Of a DNA stretch of 64,000 nt, positions 60,295-64,000 are shown piece after piece. The first letter of the stretch is position 1. Every line of letters starts with the position of its first letter. A program made the position numbers and the translations under genes. Under the pieces are notes generated by a model, which was not told where the DNA came from, did no database searches, and saw only the letters and a list, made by a program, of their open reading frames with translations. The stretch comes from Mactra quadrangularis (Eukaryota; Mollusca; Bivalvia; Venerida; Mactridae), in contig CM046297.1 in the NCBI GenBank assembly GCA_025267735.1, positions 19,804,011 to 19,868,010 on the forward strand. The letters run 5' to 3'.

Positions 60295-60920
60295 TCTGCT
60301 CTCATGAGCTCAGATCGGACACAAGTCCGTGCGCTGCGTCGTGTCCGAGGAGAGATACGAGATTTCGAGATTTCGAGATATAGGGTATAGGAGTAGGGAT
60401 TATTAGAAATATCGTTGTAGTACATAGCCTACGTAGATTATGTGTTGGTCAACATTCGTCAAATTTATTCCATATGTTGTATGTTTTGCTTTAAATGACA
60501 AGTATATTATTGAGAATATTATATCTCAAATGAGATGTCCAGTAAAATATACTACTGTATGATTTTAACTAGAAGAGACAACAAGAGTACGTCTTAATAT
60601 TCCAAGATTTAATACACAAGTGATGTTACATGTAGCATGCTATAAAGGCGGAGCTTATCAGTAACTAAAGTCTGTTTCAAGATTTATCAATATAGAACAC
60701 CATAATTTATGAGAAATCAAGACAAGTATCAATGTTTTGAGTCTGTTTCTAACGGAAATGATGTCTATTTTTTTCGACTCCCATGAGCTTAGATAGGACA
60801 CGAAGTCCGAGAACTATATTTCTGACAATTTACGAAAAATGTAGCGTTTGCTCGGCCCTCACATGCTACTTAGATCTGACGCAAGTTCTAGCGCTTCATC
60901 TTGTGTGAGGAGACACGTAT
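60295..60920. repeat. Three diverged copies of a hairpin-forming motif
   Basis: Copies at 60300-60352, 60778-60815 and 60853-60916 share CATGAGCT(C/T)AGAT, then a GGACAC..AAGTCC core. The first can pair CGGACAC (60317-60323) with GTGTCCG (60342-60348) around AAGTCCGTGCGCTGCGTC. No promoter or coding context explains it. Confidence 0.5.
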
Positions 60921-60957
60921 TTTTATGTTCGAAGTTTCGGGCTATTCTTATACTTGA

Positions 60958-61335
60958 CTAGTGACATTGTCCATACTGGAACATCATACGATTACATGAC
61001 CGTATAGTTTCATAATATTTTACTAGGAAAAAAACATTGTTCTGTATAAGATCTTGTAAGTATTTGTATAAATCATATCTTAATAAAATCGATACTATAT
61101 CTCTTACAAAACCTAGATGTTTGGATGTTATTTTGTTTAAATACTGATGAATTCTACGCACAAACAGTTGATAACAAAGTTTACAAACGTCTGCAGAGTT
61201 CTTACGACATAGTGTTCCAAAATATATTAGTTTCTGTTTATCAAAGAACGCGTGGATAGATGTATATAAAACCAAGCCTTCCTGTAACGATTTCTGATCT
61301 AGTTTGATATGGAAAAAACTTACACCATCATACAA
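60958..61335 (-). mobile_element. Probable non-LTR retrotransposon C-terminal fragment
   Basis: A 125-codon minus-strand frame reads FFDKQKLIYFGTLCRKNSAD, CKLCYQLFVRRIHQYLN, GFVRDIVSILLRYDLYKYL and then YETIRSCNRMMFQ. The arrangement (QKL-FFG-LCR, then a short gap, GF-DI-LL-KY-L) resembles the region downstream of the reverse transcriptase in some invertebrate LINE ORF2 proteins. This is recall of a pattern, not a search. No upstream catalytic domain is seen in the window, so it is a 3' fragment. No link to the La gene is evident. Confidence 0.5.
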
Positions 61336-61920
61336 GGTGGTTCAAAACCTCGAGGTAATCTAGAAAACTAGCCCCGTTGTGGGGTTGGCAGAACTACCGC
61401 TAGAAAGAGAACTTTGTGCTGCTTAGATTGCTCTACGTCTGACAAAAATCGGTTACGTATAAATGTCATTTACCTGGTCTTTTTCTTCTAAATTTGTTTT
61501 TCTGGTCGTCATTTTTGCCGTATTAGAAACCATAAAGGACACGTGATTTCCAACACTGATTGTGATTATATCGTCGAATCGGGGGATCTCAGGTTTGATT
61601 TTCGGTGGATGTTGGTTATTGTCCGGAAATGCTAAATTTATACGTGAGCCTTTTTCTTACAGACCTTATGGTGTTAACATAACAGTCCTCCCCTATGAAA
61701 AAGCCTCTTATATCTAAATGTGTTTTTCTATTGCAGACTAAGTTCAAAATGTTTATAAACAGCAACAGGAACAACACACCAAAGCTACCAACATCATTCG
61801 TGAAATACACTGTTACAGCAAAACCATTTCAAAAACTATTATCCGCCACAGCAGCATTAGGAAATCATAAATATCATTATTGCTATACACAAAAGCAAAA
61901 AACGAAATCATAACTGTCAC
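61336..61920. other. No gene seen
   Basis: Possible continuation of the LINE fragment in broken frames, then A-rich sequence leading into the terminal repeat array. The hairpin CCCCGTTGTGGGG lies at 61372-61384. Confidence 0.35.
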
Positions 61921-61924
61921 AATT

Positions 61925-64000
61925 ATATAGCAACAACAACAACCAATTAAAACCGTCATCATCATTATATATAACAGCAACAACCAATAAAAACGTCATC
62001 ATTATTATATATAACAGCAACAACGAATCAAAACCGTCGTCATCATTATATATAACAGCAACAACGAATTAAAACCGTCATCATCATTATATATAACAGC
62101 AACAACGAATCAAAACCGTCATCATCATTATATATAACAGCAACAACGAATCAAAACCGTCATCATCATTATATATAACAGCAACAACGAATTAAAACCG
62201 TCATCATCATTATATATAACAACAACAACCAATTAAAACCGTCATCATCATTATATATAACAGCAACAACCAATTAAAATCGTCATCATCATTATATATA
62301 ACAACAACAACGAATCAAAATCGTCATCATCATTATATATAACAACAACAACGAATCAAAACCGTCATCATCATTATATATAACAGCAACAACGAATTAA
62401 AACCGTCATCATCATTATATATAACAGCAACAACCAATTAAAACCGTCATCATCATTATATATAACAGCAACAACCAATTAAAACCGTCATCATCATTAT
62501 ATATAACAGCAACAACGCATCAAAACCGTCATCATCATTATATATAACAGCAACAACGAATTAAAACCGTCATCATCATTATATATAACGGCAACAACGC
62601 ATCAAAACCGTCATCATCATTATATATAACAGCAACAACCAATTAAAACCATCATCATCATTATATATAACAGCAACAACGAATTAAAACCGTCATCATC
62701 ATTATATATAACAGCAACAACGAATTAAAACCGTCATCATCATTATATATAACAGCAACAACCAATTAAAACCATCATCATCATTATATATAACAGCAAC
62801 AACCAATTAAAACCGTCATCATCATTATATATAACAGCAACAACGAATCAAAACCGTCATCATCATTATATATAACAACAACAACGAATCAAAACCGTCA
62901 TCATCATTATATATAACAGCAACAACGAATTAAAACCGTCATCATCATTATATATAACAACAACAACGAATCAAAACCGTCATCATCAAAATATATAACA
63001 GCAACAACAAATCAAAACCGTCATCATCATTATATATAACAGCAACAATGAATCAAAACCGTCATCATCTTATATATAACAACAACAACGAATCAAAACC
63101 GTCATCATCAAAATATATAACAGCAACAACAAATCAAAACCATCATCATCATTATATATAACAGCAACAACGAATCAAAACCGTCATCATCAAAATATAT
63201 AACAGCAACAACCAATTAAAACCGTCATCATCATTATATATAACAACAACAACGAATCAAAACCGTCATCATCATTATATATAACAGCAACAACGAATTA
63301 AAACCGTCATCATCATTATATATAACAGCAACAACCAATTAAAACCGTCATCATCATTATATATAACAGCAACAACCAATTAAAACCGTCATCATCATTA
63401 TATATAACAGCAACAACGCATCAAAACCGTCATCATCATTATATATAACAGCAACAACGAATTAAAACCGTCATCATCATTATATATAACAGCAACAACG
63501 CATTAAAACCGTCATCATCATTATATATAACAGCAACAACGAATTAAAACCGTCATCATCATTATATATAACAGCAACAACGCATTAAAACCGTCATCAT
63601 CATTATATATAACAGCAACAACGAATTAAAACCGTCATCATCATTATATATAACAGCAACAGCGAATTAAAACCGTCATCATCATTATATATAACAGCAA
63701 CAACGAATTAAAACCGTCATCATCATTATATATAACAGCAACAATGAATCAAAATCGTCATCATCATTATATATAACAGCAACAATGAATCAAAACCGTC
63801 ATCATCATTATATATAACAACAACAACGAATCAAAACCGTCATCATCATTATATATAACAGCAACAATGAAGTAAAACCATTATCATCATTATATATAAC
63901 AGCAACAACCAATTAAAACCGTCATCATCATTATATATAACAGCAACAACGAATTAAAACCGTCATCATCATTATATATAACAGCAACAATGAATCAAAA
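61925..64000 (+). repeat. 41-bp tandem array, about 50 copies, open at the window end
   Basis: The unit is AAAACCGTCATCATCATTAT ATATAACAGCAACAACGAATT. Variants alternate at a few fixed positions: AACAGC/AACAAC, CGAAT/CCAAT/TGAAT/CGCAT, and ATTA/ATCA at the join. Three or four units read ATCATCAAAATATAT instead of ATCATCATTATATAT. No spacer-like unique sequence separates units. The array continues beyond position 64000. Confidence 0.97.

Noticed and set aside
61925..64000. CRISPR-like array
   Set aside because: Units are directly contiguous 41-bp repeats without unique spacers, and the surroundings are animal DNA with spliced genes.

Overview
The window looks like nuclear DNA of an invertebrate animal, most likely a mollusc and perhaps a bivalve. 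It is AT-rich and intron-rich, with short exons bounded by GT/AG. It is full of tRNA-derived SINEs, non-LTR retrotransposon scraps, palindromic elements, microsatellites and long satellite arrays. The mollusc assignment is an inference from the repeat style and divergence; no species can be read from the sequence.

Only one gene is intact. A complete 13-exon gene on the minus strand (59074 down to 47771) encodes a 388-residue La protein (SSB/LARP3), the RNA chaperone that binds the 3' UUU-OH ends of RNA polymerase III transcripts. All exon phases join without a stop. Its introns hold several SINEs and other repeats.

The first 18.5 kb carry decayed genes on the plus strand. From 3.5 to 7.8 kb lie exons of the C-terminal half of a SEC24A/B-type COPII coat protein, present as two tandem ~2-kb copies, both broken by stops and frameshifts. 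From 9.2 to 16.6 kb lie exons of a laminin alpha chain (coiled coil, LG1, start of LG2), also with stops and frameshifts but with most splice sites kept. From 17.65 to 18.47 kb lie exon-like segments of a gene I could not identify. Introns of this zone hold a LINE fragment and several palindromic DNA elements, including one with ~285-bp inverted arms.

From 18.5 to 40 kb I see no gene. The DNA is repeats: 150-bp, 55-bp, 185-bp and 160-bp tandem blocks, a long AT-rich GAT/ATA zone (25.4-29.1 kb), SINEs, and a foldback structure with perfect 97-bp arms around a minisatellite (30.94-31.65 kb).

From 40.1 to 44.9 kb there is a satellite island that is GC-rich relative to its surroundings: about 18 monomers of 181 bp, then four monomers of a diverged relative in the opposite orientation, then a 20-bp minisatellite. 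The window ends in a 41-bp tandem array (61.9-64.0 kb) that runs off the edge. No complete new multi-gene system was found. The most unusual structures are the head-to-head satellite, the perfect-armed foldback and the tandemly duplicated SEC24 remnant.
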